Source: Gyromitra esculenta (taxonomy: Eukaryota > Ascomycota > Pezizomycetes > Pezizales > Discinaceae). Taken from it: a stretch of 64,000 bases of DNA. The position numbers were made by a program, and so were the translations under genes. Position 1 is the stretch's first letter; the number at the start of each line of letters is the position of its first letter. Positions 45,724-58,131 of the stretch are shown piece by piece. The DNA lies in assembly GCA_038503075.1 (NCBI GenBank), contig JBCAML010000007.1:248001-312000 (forward strand), written 5' to 3'. A model generated the notes under the pieces. That model saw nothing but the letters and a program-made list of their open reading frames with translations, did not search any database and had not been told where the DNA came from.

Positions 45724-48700
45724 TATGGTTCTGTGTAGCGCCGTTAATAAATAAAAATAAATAAACTAGTGTTGCAAAATTTATCGTGTAAAGTACCTAC
45801 CACCTGTGATGTTGACGCGTTGATAAGGTTCAGTTAGGAAAGTGAAAGTGTAACATAGAAAACTCCCTTTCACGCGTTGGTTTCCTTGTCCGTACCGCGG
45901 TGCCGGTCCTGGTGGCTGAAGCCCGTGGCGCAAAACCAAACCGAGCGTCAAAGACACCGAGATGTAGAAGCGGCAACCGGCGTGAGACAACCAAGAGCAA
46001 CGCGTAACCAACCACCTTGCAAGTTGCTTCTCATTGGCTCGTTTGTAGAGTCCCGAACTGGAGTGTTAGGCGAGGGTGGACTACACGCGAGATTGCCTTG
46101 AGGCTCACGAGGGCAAGACATGGAAAGGCAACTCAGTTTTCTAGGTACGGGGTACGTGCGTAAGTGTCGTCAAGCTACGCCTCGGAAGCATAATCTACCA
46201 TCTGATACCTAGGTAAATCGCCAGAATCAAAATTTTGTTTCCCTATGACATAATGTTCATTCGCCTCTTTTCGCTTTTGGGCGCTCTCGTCTATCTATTT
46301 TCCCATCGTCGGGCCTTGCGCTCCTTAGCCACGAGGAGAGACAACCTCGAGTACGTATGTATGTATTCGCTAGGAAGCCGTATCTTATACCAGAAACGAT
46401 CAACGATATCGAAATCTCTTCCATTACGCGTTTTATCTATAGGAACATGCAACAATCCGTTCCCTGGAAATGGAGTTCGGTTACTCAGCTGCTGTATGAG
46501 GAAGCCCAGGCGTCATATCAATTTGTCGTCTTGGTTTACTTCATGCAACACAGCGCACGTTGCGCGCCAAGACAGAGATAATCGGCCAGTGCATTGCGAA
46601 TCCATCGAAAATCAACCGGTTTATCAATCGGTTTATCAATCAATTTTTCTTATAAAATACGATTTTAGGAGTTTATCAATCGGGTGAGGCGATGGTGACT
46701 GGGAAGGATTTGAAATATCGACATTCTTTGCCACAGCTCCACGCGTATTGGTTGACGTCGTCGCTAAATCGATTCAGTCGGTTTAGGGTTTCCGGAAAAG
46801 GTACCGGTTTTTATAGATTATCCTTATTGCTAAAGACCATCAGTCACTCATCTAACGTTACGGTTCCGGTCTAATATCTCCCGATGTTTCCCAGGACATG
46901 TAGAGAGATTATTCTATCTCGTAGCTTACTATCTCATGATAATTGAAATCGCTGCCAATTTGCACTTTTATCGATGAATCGGAAAGTAAATGCTCTCGAT
47001 GCCTAATCCCAATTCCCCTTCTCCCCATTCGCCATATTTCGTCGGCACCAAGGAAATATCACAATCTGGTAATAGCGGTACGCACCAGTGTGGACCTGTC
47101 GACGGGAAACGGCGTCATATGGTGGAGCCAAAGCAAATCAAGCCTCACGACAATCGCCACACGTGCCCACTTGCAGCCTGGGGCTCGTGAGAATTTGAAG
47201 AATTTCCACTTGTACTTACGGTCGGGGAGGGTTCCGTTAAAAGAGGGGTTCAGTTAAGGCTCCAGATCGTTTTACTCCACCCGATGTCGTTGCCATACAT
47301 AACCTGGAGCAGTCCAGATGGCTAGGTAGCTTCTAGGTGACCAAAGAGCCGCGAAATGATCACCGTCACCTCAGGCTTCAGGGTATAATACGTCTCCCAG
47401 GGCGAATTTGTAAGCCGTACCCGAATACCAGACTCTGCAGATAACTGCTGAGATAACCAATAAGGTTACATCTGCTTGTAGTCACCATCCGAATGAGTTT
47501 CCCCACAACGTTCCCAGAGATTTCCCGGGGTTTCGTGGTGAGGCCGCGTGGATAAGTGCAAGTACATGTAAATTTGTTGTCGGAGGAGTGTCCACGCAGG
47601 AAATCATCGATAATATGTATTTTCCCTCCTCGGAAATTCAAAGAAAACGGGTACCTCGGAGAAGGCCAATAAGCGGTGAACTTGGCAGCAGCAGATATGA
47701 GGGCTTACTAAGGGCACGAGCGAAAAGGGTTCTTGATTACCCCTGCCGCGCGTACGAAGGAGGGTTGCGTATGCAGCTCAAACCAGCGCGACTAAAACAG
47801 CAAAGCCGTACGAATTCGGCCACAGGGTTTTTTTTTTCCTCTTGAGAGGAGAAAGCGTTGAGAAGCTGCGTGTACTGCCTCTGTGGTGGCACTGTTTCTG
47901 GGAGTGAAGAGAGTCTTGCCTGCCCTCCTCTTTTACGGTCAACCTCTCTCCAGGCTGGCGATATCATCCCAGCAGCAATTTCCCTTTGCGTGAGCAAGCA
48001 TCGCCGCAATTCACTTGAGAAAAAGCCTTACTTACCATCCAGCACACATTTTCCCTCTCCCCGCCTGTTACAGCGACCGATAGCAGCTCCGCCCATCACT
48101 CATAGTACCGTATTCGTTCTCCACTCTTGATCTAGGCTATTCCTCGCACACTGCGCTTTCGGTTTCTTTTACGTCCTTTTGTTATTTTGTTATTTTGTTT
48201 TTTTCCTGAGTCGTTTAATTTTAATTTTCTGTTACTCTTATTTGTACCCTCGTCTCCCACGCTCTCGCATATCTGGGGGGACACTTTCTGACTTTTCTCA
48301 CTCTTTCTGGGAGCCGTCGAGCTGTTCGTCGTCGTTCTTTGGGTTTGTTTCTCTTCGTGCGTGTTCGGCTAGATTGGTAGGCCAGGGTTGCAGAAGGTCG
48401 AGCTGCGTAAGCCTCCCTTCCCGCGCTAGAGCCCAAGCCCCCAAAAAAGAAGCAGCACCAGCAGCAGCATCTCCATCCATCATCCTTTCCCAGAGAAGTC
48501 TGCGAAACCTACCCTCTACACCTGAACACGGACCATCTATACGCAAAAGAGTCTGCTTCGATAATTGACGTTTTGGTTTCTTGCTTCTTTCTCTCTTGCC
48601 TCCCTCCCTCCCTCCCTCATCCTTTCCTCCCCACCTCGCTCGTTCATCCTTCGCCTATATCCCATCGTCATATCGAGCCACTTCGCCGACAGCGACGACA

Positions 48701-48820
48701 CACCAACACCTGGGTACCCTTCGTTGTCACTACCACCGAGTGCCTCTACTACCACCACCACCACCAACCACCGACACTAACATCAACACTTTCGGTAGCC
48801 ACAACACTCTCGACCCTACG
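45724..48820. other. 3.1-kb intergenic region upstream of PNG1
   Basis: Contains the promoter of the Cys-rich gene at the left and a long PNG1 upstream region at the right. The part from about 48565 to 48690 is CT-rich, with a (CTCC)n run near 48600. Open frames here lack family signals and several start at TTG or GTG. Confidence 0.5.
46617..46683. repeat. direct repeats of CGGTTTATCAAT
   Basis: Two perfect tandem copies at 46617-46640, then GTTTATCAATCGG again at about 46671. It lies in the upstream region of PNG1, far from the start codon. Confidence 0.6.
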
Positions 48821-50508
48821 ATGTCGAATTTTCCCGGGCAGCCCGAGGACCATACCGCCTGGGCGAAGCAGCTTACAAGTCGTTACCAAGATGTCATGCA
48901 TAACAAGCGTGCAGACGGTCTAACAAAACAGACACGCAACTTGTCGCTCTCCTCCCCTCTACAGCCACATTCATCGCCATGCCCATCACCACGACCATCG
49001 TTTACCTGTCCTCCATCGCGGGCACCACCGCCACCACCACCGCATCCGTCCAGCACAATATCATCAACCTCTTCTTCATCGTCACAATGCTTGCGAAAAA
49101 CAAAATCGAAATTTCGTCTCACATCGGCCGGTTCCCCTCGACAACAGGAGGTCGGCCCGGATGGCCTACCAGCATATACAAAAAATGCACCGAAAATCCC
49201 TGTCGCACCGACCGACTCAGCATCGATAAAATTTCGAAGTACGTTGATTGCGCTGGCGAACACGCCAACCCGATATGAGAACCCTGGGTTACTGGATGAG
49301 GCCTTGGGAGTGATTCCATTGAATCGGATATACCAGGAGGCAGAGGAAGAGAGCCAGACACTGCTAGCAGAGGCAAGAAGTTTGGGGAAAGAGAAAGCGA
49401 AGTGGGGATATCAAGATTGTGTTATCATGGCCTTATTAAGGTAGGTTCCAGCCTTTTTTTTATGCTTGGAGTCTGCCTTTGTCGTAAGATACGTGAGGAT
49501 TAGAGGTTTCGGGATGCTGCGTTAGCGTGTCACAAAACGTGGGGGGGTTTTCTCTACCTCTACGGGATCTCTTATCGTCCCAACCGCAGGCTTTTATCCC
49601 GTCAATGAATGAGGCGAACTATATACCATTTCTTTATTCCCCGCAGTTTGCTAATATACTTTTTCTTCACAGGTGGTTCCGAAGGGACTTCTTCACATGG
49701 GTCAATAACCCTCCTTGTCCCCGGTGCTATGCCGAAACCACACCCGAAGGCCTCGCCCCGGTAACGGACGAAGAATCCGCCCGTGGCGCATCCCGAGCTG
49801 AGATCTTCAAATGCACGAGATGTGGCGAATACGAACGATTTCCTAGATATAGTGACGTATGGACACTCTTGGGCACACGACGGGGTCGCTGTGGAGAATG
49901 GGCGAACTGCTTTTCGATGTTATGTCGGGCGGTCGGGAGCCGAGTGAGGTGGGTGTGGAATAGCGAAGATCACGTGAGTTACCTGATGCATGTCTCTTAG
50001 GCAACTAAGGCTGGGTCTAACATGGGTTGTGAAAAAGGTATGGACTGAGGTCTACTCTGAACATGCCAAAAGGTGGATCCATGTCGACGCGTGTGAAGAA
50101 GCCTGGAACCAACCCCGACTATATGCTGAAGGTTGGGCCAAGAAAATGGCCTACTGCATTGCGTTCTCACACGACGGGGTCACTGATGTTACCCGCCGCT
50201 ACGTCCGTAATCCTCGTACCCAAGCACTGCCACGACAAAAGTGTCCTGAAGAAGTTTTGCTATATATCTTGAATGAGATCCGTGGCAAGAGACGGGATCG
50301 GTTGAACCCCGATGATGTCAAAAGGCTCGAGAAAGAGGACAGAGCCGAGGAGCGGGAGTTACAGACATATTTGATGCAAACATTGGCAGGAGAGGAGAAG
50401 ATGCTTGCTGCTAGTAGCTCTAGACCAGGGGGGGGCAGCATAGGGGTTGGTATAGAGAAGAGACCGGTGCCAAGACAGAGTGGTGAGTGGAATTATTCGA
50501 GAGGATAA
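48821..50508 (+). CDS. PNG1: peptide:N-glycanase PNG1
   Basis: Three exons: 48821-49440, 49673-49973 and 50038-50508, giving 463 aa. The N-terminal 120 residues are Pro/Ser-rich. A zinc site is formed by CPRC (222-225) and CTRC (254-257). The transglutaminase core holds [10 protein letters not shown] with Cys 280, SEDHVWTEV with His 307, and [14 protein letters not shown] with Asp 324. The catalytic triad is therefore complete. The second intron splits the motif right after the catalytic His codon. Role: cytosolic removal of N-glycans from misfolded glycoproteins before proteasomal breakdown. The C-terminal tail after about residue 400 is charged and has no recognised domain. The start is the ATG of [18 protein letters not shown], the usual fungal N-terminus. 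Confidence 0.94.
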
Positions 50509-51102
50509 TTTTATGGGTGATGCTGACTTTGATAAAGGCTCAACGGATTGGAAACATCGGCGAGGAGAGGATGGTGTGCATGCGGATGAGCAGGCGAGCC
50601 CGTTGGATATGAACGAGTTTCGGATGCAGGATGGGCATTGATACTTCGATGGAACGCTTTGAGTGATTGAAAAGGATACGGATATCGGGTGGAACAACAA
50701 GTAGCATTTTGGGAGTTTGGACACGACATTGGACGCTTAGACAGCCACACACGACATCGGGATGGGATATGGGTGTTGCGCCATATGTCGACGAATTGAT
50801 GGACATGATTCCCGACGCCAACTAGTTGGAGTAATGCCGGGTTGGACTTTTTGGAATTTTTTTTTCTCGCTAGCGTGGCTTCTCGGTGGACAGTTATGGA
50901 CAGTACTGGACTAGAGCTCGTTGGTACCACAACTTCCGTCTACTTCGGCGATCAGGATTAGCGCGCGGGAATAGTGGAAGTTAGTGACTTTTGGGCGCGG
51001 GGAGCAAAAGGCGTTCGTTTTTTATTTATTTTGGGGAACGGGGTTGTACTCATGGGGTTTGTTTTGGGGTCTCTTGCGTGGTGGTTTTTTATTTTGTCTT
51101 TT

Positions 51103-51128
51103 TTAGCCTGCCCGTTGGGGCAGGCTAA
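51103..51128. other. perfect 11-bp hairpin with GTTG loop
   Basis: TTAGCCTGCCC and GGGCAGGCTAA are exact inverted copies around a 4-base loop, set in T-rich sequence about 600 bases after the PNG1 stop. It could be a 3' UTR structure. Confidence 0.7.
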
Positions 51129-54100
51129 TCTTTTGACTTGTACAGTGTTTTTATTTTATTTTCTTCTTCCCCTGTAGTATTTTACCTACTACTTCTCACC
51201 ATCTCACTCTTTCATACTCTCATACTTTTTTATCTACTACACCTAACATCTATTTCATTTTCCTTTGTCGATTTCCCTGAACCTTTTCTGATCGTGAATA
51301 TATACGTGTGTATACAGTTTTCTATTTCTTTGGGCCTTGGAGTCGGTCAGGTCAGGTACTTGGTTGAATGATATTGATCTTGGAGTAGGCATCTCTTGGC
51401 CTGTTCTGGAAAAACTTGAGGACCTCATGGTAGTTCTTATTCTTTATTTTCTAGTTGCCTGGATTCTTCGAGACTTTCTTTGTCTCTAGTTTTCTGAATA
51501 CTTTCCTATTTTCCTATTTTCCCCTTTATCACTTTCTTGATTACTTACTTACTACGAGTATTGCCATGATGTATTTTCTGCTTTTTATCGGTCTGGTGTA
51601 GGGGAGTTCGCTTGTCTTGTGTTTATTCCTTCTTCTTTCTAACGCTTCCTTAGGGACTGATTTTTCTCTTTTTTTTTTTACCCTGTTTAGATTCAGCATT
51701 TTCTGGGTTGGGGTCGGTGGAGGGAGGGGGCTAAGGGTGTGATGGGATTGTATCTACATATTTTTTTTTTCCCTCTAGTCGATAATCGATTAAAGAGTTG
51801 GGAGTCGATGAACGTTCTTTTTTTTGCAATGCGCACGAAAAACTGGGCTGCCTGATGACGAAAGGAGGGGGAGGCCTGGTGACAAATCTCTATCAAAAAA
51901 ACGTCCTAGCAACCCCCCCTACCGATAGACGTAGCGCCACATCATCAAACCACAAGCCAGCTGCCCCATTATCTTTATGCGAACCTACACGACAGCCGTA
52001 GTTGTACATCACGATCACGATGCTACTGGAAATTGGGGTGGTCCTGCGGGGGCGTCGCTGGGGTGGTAGTCATATACTGTGGCTGAGGTATGCGTTGATG
52101 CGGTTCTAGCCTTACCCACAGCGGTCAAGACATCTATACGAGCCAGCAAGAAGGCGTACGAGAAGGCAGGCTTGAAAAAGCGGGGGCATTTGATAGCAGC
52201 GAGGTAGAAAATGGATAGAAAAACGTTGCCGAGTGATGATCCATGAGGCCGAGAAGCACGGATAAATTTCCCACAACGCTCCACTAAATCTTCCAAGGAA
52301 GGGGACGCGTGTACACCTCGCTAAGAAAAAAAACTATAGGCTCGATTAGTGCATCTTAGGCATGGTCACTGCGAGTTTTCGATTCGTCAGCGCTGATATA
52401 TATGATGAGTCTTTTCCATTGCACCTGGAAGCCATGTGAGGCGACCCGAACGAGGAGGGTTTTTTTTTATTAGCCTTTTATATTCAGCTAAAGTTTTATA
52501 GGAAATGGTTTGCTGGGCAGAGTGCTTTCCCAGCTTAGAGTTCGGGACCTTTTCAGGTAGGGATATGGAGTCGAGGTCGGATGATAGTGATTCTCACCGG
52601 GAAAGATAAATAAGGATCAATAGCTGGTGCTTAGAGTTTGGCTTTGGGTTTTTCCGAAAATCCACCTAATGTTAGTGTGCTAGCCTATCAATCGGGTATG
52701 AAGTAAGTATTATACGGGGTTCTCGATCTACTTGGCGTGAGTGTATTGTTTTTCTAAAGTACTAAACCGCAGGAAATCGGAGCTTAGGAAAGCCATAGGG
52801 CGAAGTTTTCGCTAAAAATATCACCTCTACAATTAATCACTTACTAGGTCATAGGCTATAGCTTTAAATCTAGGGTGGCCTTGCGAAAAGCCTATCGCTA
52901 TTTAAACCGTTAATTGTCAATATCGTTTGACACTATAACAGCGTAACACATATGCCCACCGTTAGGTTCCCAACACCCAAAGAATAGAAGGGTCTAAATA
53001 CTGCTAGATTTACCAAAAATTATCGAGGTGCCATTATCATTGATCTCACCCACTCGCTACAGATTTTGACCCTAAAGTGGTATACGAGTGACAATTTGTG
53101 ACTACGCAAGCTGCCGTGTTACATCATACAAGCTGCATTCTACCGGTAAACCCGAAGGTCCCGAAGTAGGGGACGCGTACTCACCCACAACCATTTAACT
53201 AATCACCTTGTCAGCCACTTTTTTGTGATGAACGGGCAAACAGAGCCCCTTGCCTGCATATGTGCACCATGCACATGCACGAATTTCCCACGCTTATGCA
53301 ACATTCAGGTCCTTGCATGATGCAGTGTAGCTTGCTGTGTGGTTGATGGGAAATATTTGAGACGGTATTATGTACACATTGAATGGAGATGTCAAGTTGC
53401 AGGGAGTACATTTCAGGAACATAAAATACGGGTCGGCCCATACGTCTGAACCCTCTAGGCTGAGGGGCTGCCGTGACATGAGGGGTTCGAATCATAAGCT
53501 TATGAGCTGAGGAGCTGCATTCGTCACTCATAATTTCTCAATCCTAGACCACAATCTCCGGAATATGGCACGAAGTATGCTTCTAATTTTGGGTGGCACT
53601 GTGTTGGTTTTGATGCGATTATGTGGCTCTTTATGGAATTCATGGACGAATAGTGGAAGCTTGAGATAATTACTTTATGCGTAAAACAAATTGTAGCTGG
53701 ACAAAGTGCGAGACTGATGGTTAAGTAGTCGTTGGTGCGAATAAACGATCAAATGTGGAGCCATGTGTAGACCGTTGAGCTTGATACCATGCGTGACTAC
53801 CCTTAGGCTCTTGGCCTGTCAGAAGGATCATGCCAAGTGATGGTTGCCTTCTTGATAATTTTAATGAGAGCGATTTTCGGTAACTAAAAGATGCCAACCG
53901 AGCAAGTATCTACACCTGCCGCACCGCATATTTCTTTCTCAGCCAATTGCTACTATTCCTAATCACTAAAGACGAAAAAAAGGTGGTGGGGAAAAGAAAA
54001 AATTAATTTCTTCCAGTGATTAATAACAGATGCAGGTGACCAAACATGGCCCTTATTAACGTTACCAGCAGGTGGTAGCTGAGCCATAAATTTTTGAATA

Positions 54101-55948
54101 TCAGTCGCCGATTATATCGCCAAAAACCAACTCCAATGGCATAATCTATTCAAAACGATATAAGTTTGAACTTTTCAAAGGAATTCGCCTACAAGGAATG
54201 ACAACTGGGGCATGTCTCGTTAATCTGCTGGCTATGATCGCTGGGCTTCCCCTTGTTATCAGAAGTGGAAGCACAAACGATACTTAGGGCGGAACGGTCA
54301 TTGATAAACAGGTTGGTATGATCAACATCTCAGAGCTGCACATGGCTGACTAGCATAATGGCGGATATAGAACTTATCAGTGGTGTGTTTTCGCCAACGA
54401 GGTCAACACTGAGTTCAAGAAATAAAACTCCGCCTGCAAACATCTACTATGGTGTTGGCACGAAGCACATACTCGGAATGACATGTTGCAATAACTATAA
54501 TGGAATGTGCTCTTAAGTATCGATAACTTGCCAACATATACGCATGACGATCGATTTCTTCCGGGAGAGGCAGAGCACAGACGCAGCTTGAAGTATGGGT
54601 TCCAATAGAACGATTGTGTACAGTACCTTTTGGTGGCCGGGAAATCTTGGGCGTCCGAAGATACGAAACTCGTAATCTCGATTGTCGATTCCGGGAATTA
54701 GCAGCGAAGCAGACCCAGCATTTCACCTCGATTCGCAAGACGGGTGGCGGATCCAGTGCGAAAATGTACCAATGGCGAATAAGGTAGTTAGGTAGTTGAT
54801 GAGGGACAAATCAACCTTCCTCTAAACCTTCGAGAACCTCCGGTTTAAAAGACAGAGTTGTCGGTCTGACGTTAGTGAGTTCTGGGTCGTGCAAGTTCGA
54901 CGGGACCTTCCTGTGGGAGTTGGCTGGTGTTATTGCCCACGAGATTGCGTTTGGCCGTTAGTGGCACGGCAGGTGTGCGAATTGCAAATCGCACGTATAA
55001 TTGACCGAGCATTGATCGAGCAAACCGGGTCCAGCCCCAGGAAACAACACTGGATCCTTTGGAGAGTGTACACATTTCTAGCAAGATCAACCAAGCAAGT
55101 TAACGATCGGGTGTTATATGCGGCTATGCGTTTGAAGGTACGTAGAACCATAAAGGTACCAATCTTTGATGTTACTTGGACCGACCTATATATGTGGAAA
55201 AAGGATAATAGTGACGTAATTGCACTGAACCAACGAGTAGATGTTAGCATGACAAGGGAGAGCGATGAACAATCTAATTGCTTGTGGAATTACTCGGCCA
55301 GCATCTAGAGCAAACCCAATTGCAAGTTCCTTGGGAAGGGAAAACGAGTACAAAAAGCAAAACCGCCAGTTCACTACCAGTTTTCGTCAATAGCAAACAA
55401 AAAGTCCACATGTTTTTGCTTCACCCTACAACGAGTGCTGTGGCATTCTAAACGTCGGCGATGTTGACTGTGCAGATGTCCATGGAAAGAGATGTACATT
55501 CCCACTAAGACAACATTCCTTTCAATGCTTCGGTTCTAATCCACATGCCGCATTTTTCTGCGACTAACTACTTTATGGATTTCTTATGGTCTTGCGCTGT
55601 ATGTGGGGCAGTTTGAGTATATATTCCATTTTTACTCCTCCCCAGTTGTCTACAACTGGTAGTGACATATGTACAGTTTCCCCGGAGCAATGCGAACGCA
55701 CCTTTCCATTCCCTTCCCATGGTTTCAATCACCAGATCATTTCCGGATCCGACTATAGTTCTCCATTTTTAACTTCCTCCGGGTCCCGACGCTTCGGACG
55801 AAGAAAAAGGAAAACACAGGCAGATATCAATGAGCTAGGTGAGAAGGGAAAAGAAGTAAGAGAGAAAAAAATTTCAAATTCAACCCAGGTAAGATGTATA
55901 GGACAAGAGAATTATTTAAGGGTTGGGGAGAAGGAAAATAGATTGATC

Positions 55949-55985
55949 AAAACCCCCCACCGGTTGAAGAGGGGGGGTTTTTTTT
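55949..55985 (+). other. terminator-like hairpin, AAAACCCCCC/GGGGGGTTTT plus T run
   Basis: A 10-bp perfect stem with a 13-base loop is followed directly by further T residues. It resembles a bacterial intrinsic terminator, but the context is a fungal gene-poor region, so no function is claimed. Confidence 0.5.
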
Positions 55986-56909
55986 AGATAGGCAAGATGA
56001 GATAAAAGACTCCAGCGAAACCACTTGACGATACGAGCAAATTATCATTGCAAGAAAACAGCTCACCACATATCAAGCCTCACCAGCCGCACTATGTAGA
56101 TACAGGTGAGGCTTTCCACAAGTGGTATTAGTTGGGTAGGGTATTAGAAGTAAATGGGCCCATGCAGGCTTCGGAGGATTTAGCCTCAGAGAAATTACAA
56201 TAAAAAAAACGAAGAGTGTATGCGACGAGAATAACGAAAAAAGGGCAGAGTTAAAAAAAAATCGAGGACTTGGATTCAATTTCTTTCCTGGCCTGATGCC
56301 CTGCTCTGCCTTCTCAAATTCCACCGCTTCCGCAAAAAAACCCCACCCCTAAACCCTATCTCTCCTTGCCAGCTAATCCCGAAGAACATATCTAACGATA
56401 TGTGACTATCCACCGAACTATTTAGTATATAGATGTAAGGAAATTGAGGGAATAAGGGAGAAAAAAAGTATGAAAAAGAAAGTACGCTCAAATGATAGTA
56501 GAACACAGATGCAAATGCCCATAACTGCAGATGCGAAGAAATAATCAAACAAAGCAGAATGAGTCAAATGACAAAAGGAAATGACTTATAAAAATAAAAT
56601 AAAAAGCCTAAAGCGAAGATTGGAAGAAAAAAAATCAACAAAATAAAACTCAAATGACTAAACCGGCCCTGTGCTTTCCACCCGATTTTTCCATATCCTT
56701 TTGATATTTTCAATTTATGCCGATGGATGAGAACTTTTGCAATTTCGGAGATTTGGAAGAGACGATAGCGATGTTGAAGGGTATACGCGGTAGTATGGAC
56801 GAAGACTGAATGATTGGTAGATAAAAGGTAACATTTTAAAAACAAGAGCGCTCAACTCTTTAGAAAGAAGACGTCAGAAATAACTGCAGAAAGAATTCCC
56901 CGATATGAT

Positions 56910-58131
56910 TCACGAAAGATATTGTGGGAATGAAGGCGTCACTCCCATGTGGTGTGAGGACACAAGTTCGTCGTCCATGTAGTATCCACCACTAGGCGAC
57001 ACCGGAGGTGTGATGTATCCCATAGGTTGCGATTGGCTCTTCTGCGGGGTCGTGCAATTTTGGTCGTGCTTCCTTTCCTCAGCCGATGGCTTGCCAGCTT
57101 CGTATAACTCTTCAGATGGTGGCGTAGGTGGCCCACGCTGTTGTCTTGCCGTCACCGACTGGCGAATTATGAAGTCTCCCAGAATCCTTGATACGCGTGA
57201 ATATTCGGGACTAGAATATTTCCGTACCAGTATCTGGGAAGGATGTTGAAGAAGTTGCTGAGAAAGGAGTACCACGACAGTGGTATCATATTTTCCAGCC
57301 CAGTCTGAATGACGAGGGATACTCCTACCAAGAATATGACGAGCAAGAGCCAGTGAAGACCTTGCCATAACCGATGGCCGTGTACTGACGAATTCCTTGT
57401 GAAAAAGTGCGATCTCAGATAGATACCTGGCCATGAATTCCACCTCAGGATCGTAATTAACCTCTTGTAGAACCATTTGTAAAAAACTGTCGACAGTAGG
57501 ATGCCCAACAACCCAGCCCAAAGTCTGAAGAACGTGCCATTCCATCTGAATGAACATATCCTCGTCATAGAGATTGCAGCACATTGCCTTTAATTCTCGG
57601 ATAGTTGGCACCCTGTCTTTTTTATCTCCATACTTGGCTGCGATGAGCATCGCCGCACATCCAACCAATTGATAGTGGCGTTTGTAGACAACTCTCTTCG
57701 AGCAATATCGGTCGAGGAGGTTGACGGTCAGGAAAAGTGTATCTGGCAAGAGCTGAAAGGCGGTATGGGCCTCGATAAGAAAGTCTAGCAGATACGGTCG
57801 CATGAACCACTGAATCTCTGTCTGAATGTCGATGCTGGCGACATCTGGCAAGGTTTCGGCCTGAAATTGGAGATCAATACAAGAGCATAAACCATAAAGA
57901 ACCCCATCAATCAGGATTACTGACCTCCATAACTTCCATATGATCCAAGATATCCTCCTGATATTCCTCTGATACCATTCGAGACATCTCATCAGCAATC
58001 TCCATTTGTGTCTCAGCATCAATACGGGCCTTCTCCTGTCGCAGTTTGCGTGCAGCGTAGATTCCGTCCCGCTCCGACTCCGCCGACTCTACAAAGAAGG
58101 AGTCACAGGTTGAATGCCAAGATGACGCCAT
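56910..58131 (-). CDS. G1/S cyclin (Cln/Puc1 type)
   Basis: Two exons, 58131-57925 and 57860-56910, giving 385 aa. The start ATG has a good context (aatcaccATGGCG). The first exon is an acidic and basic helical lead-in ending EYQEDILDHMEVME. The cyclin box covers about residues 75-210: QTEIQWFMRPYLLDFLIEAH, then LFLTVNLLDRYCSKRVVYKR, the MRAIL-like helix, then LVGCAAMLIAAKYGDKKDR and QMEWHVLQTLGW. A second cyclin fold follows to about 300. The tail is rich in Pro, Ser and Thr with TPP and SPS sites, suiting phosphorylation-driven turnover. It should activate a Cdk1-type kinase at G1/S. Ascomycetes outside yeasts usually have one such cyclin; which yeast Cln it equals cannot be decided here. 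Upstream, over 1 kb lacks other genes, leaving room for a long regulatory region. Confidence 0.9.

Larger units (their letters stand above)
50509..56909. other. 6.4-kb gene-poor region
   Basis: Left end: PNG1 3' flank, T-rich on the plus strand. From about 52.3 kb the sequence is AT-rich with scattered stops in all frames. The ATG frame at 53531-53211 (minus, 106 codons) shows no family signal. Right end: 3' flank of the cyclin gene. Two strong hairpins are listed separately. Confidence 0.5.

Noticed and set aside
48179..48568. 129-codon frame upstream of PNG1
   Set aside because: It starts with TTG and is Ser/Arg-rich leader-like sequence; more likely PNG1 upstream or leader DNA.
52015..52296. 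93-codon minus-strand frame
   Set aside because: It starts with TTG, lies in a gene-poor region and shows no domain.
53480..53510. GGTTCGAATC, a tRNA B-box-like sequence
   Set aside because: No T-stem pairing and no A-box or acceptor stem around it.
54889..55308. 139-codon plus-strand frame
   Set aside because: It starts with GTG and has no recognisable family or splice partners.
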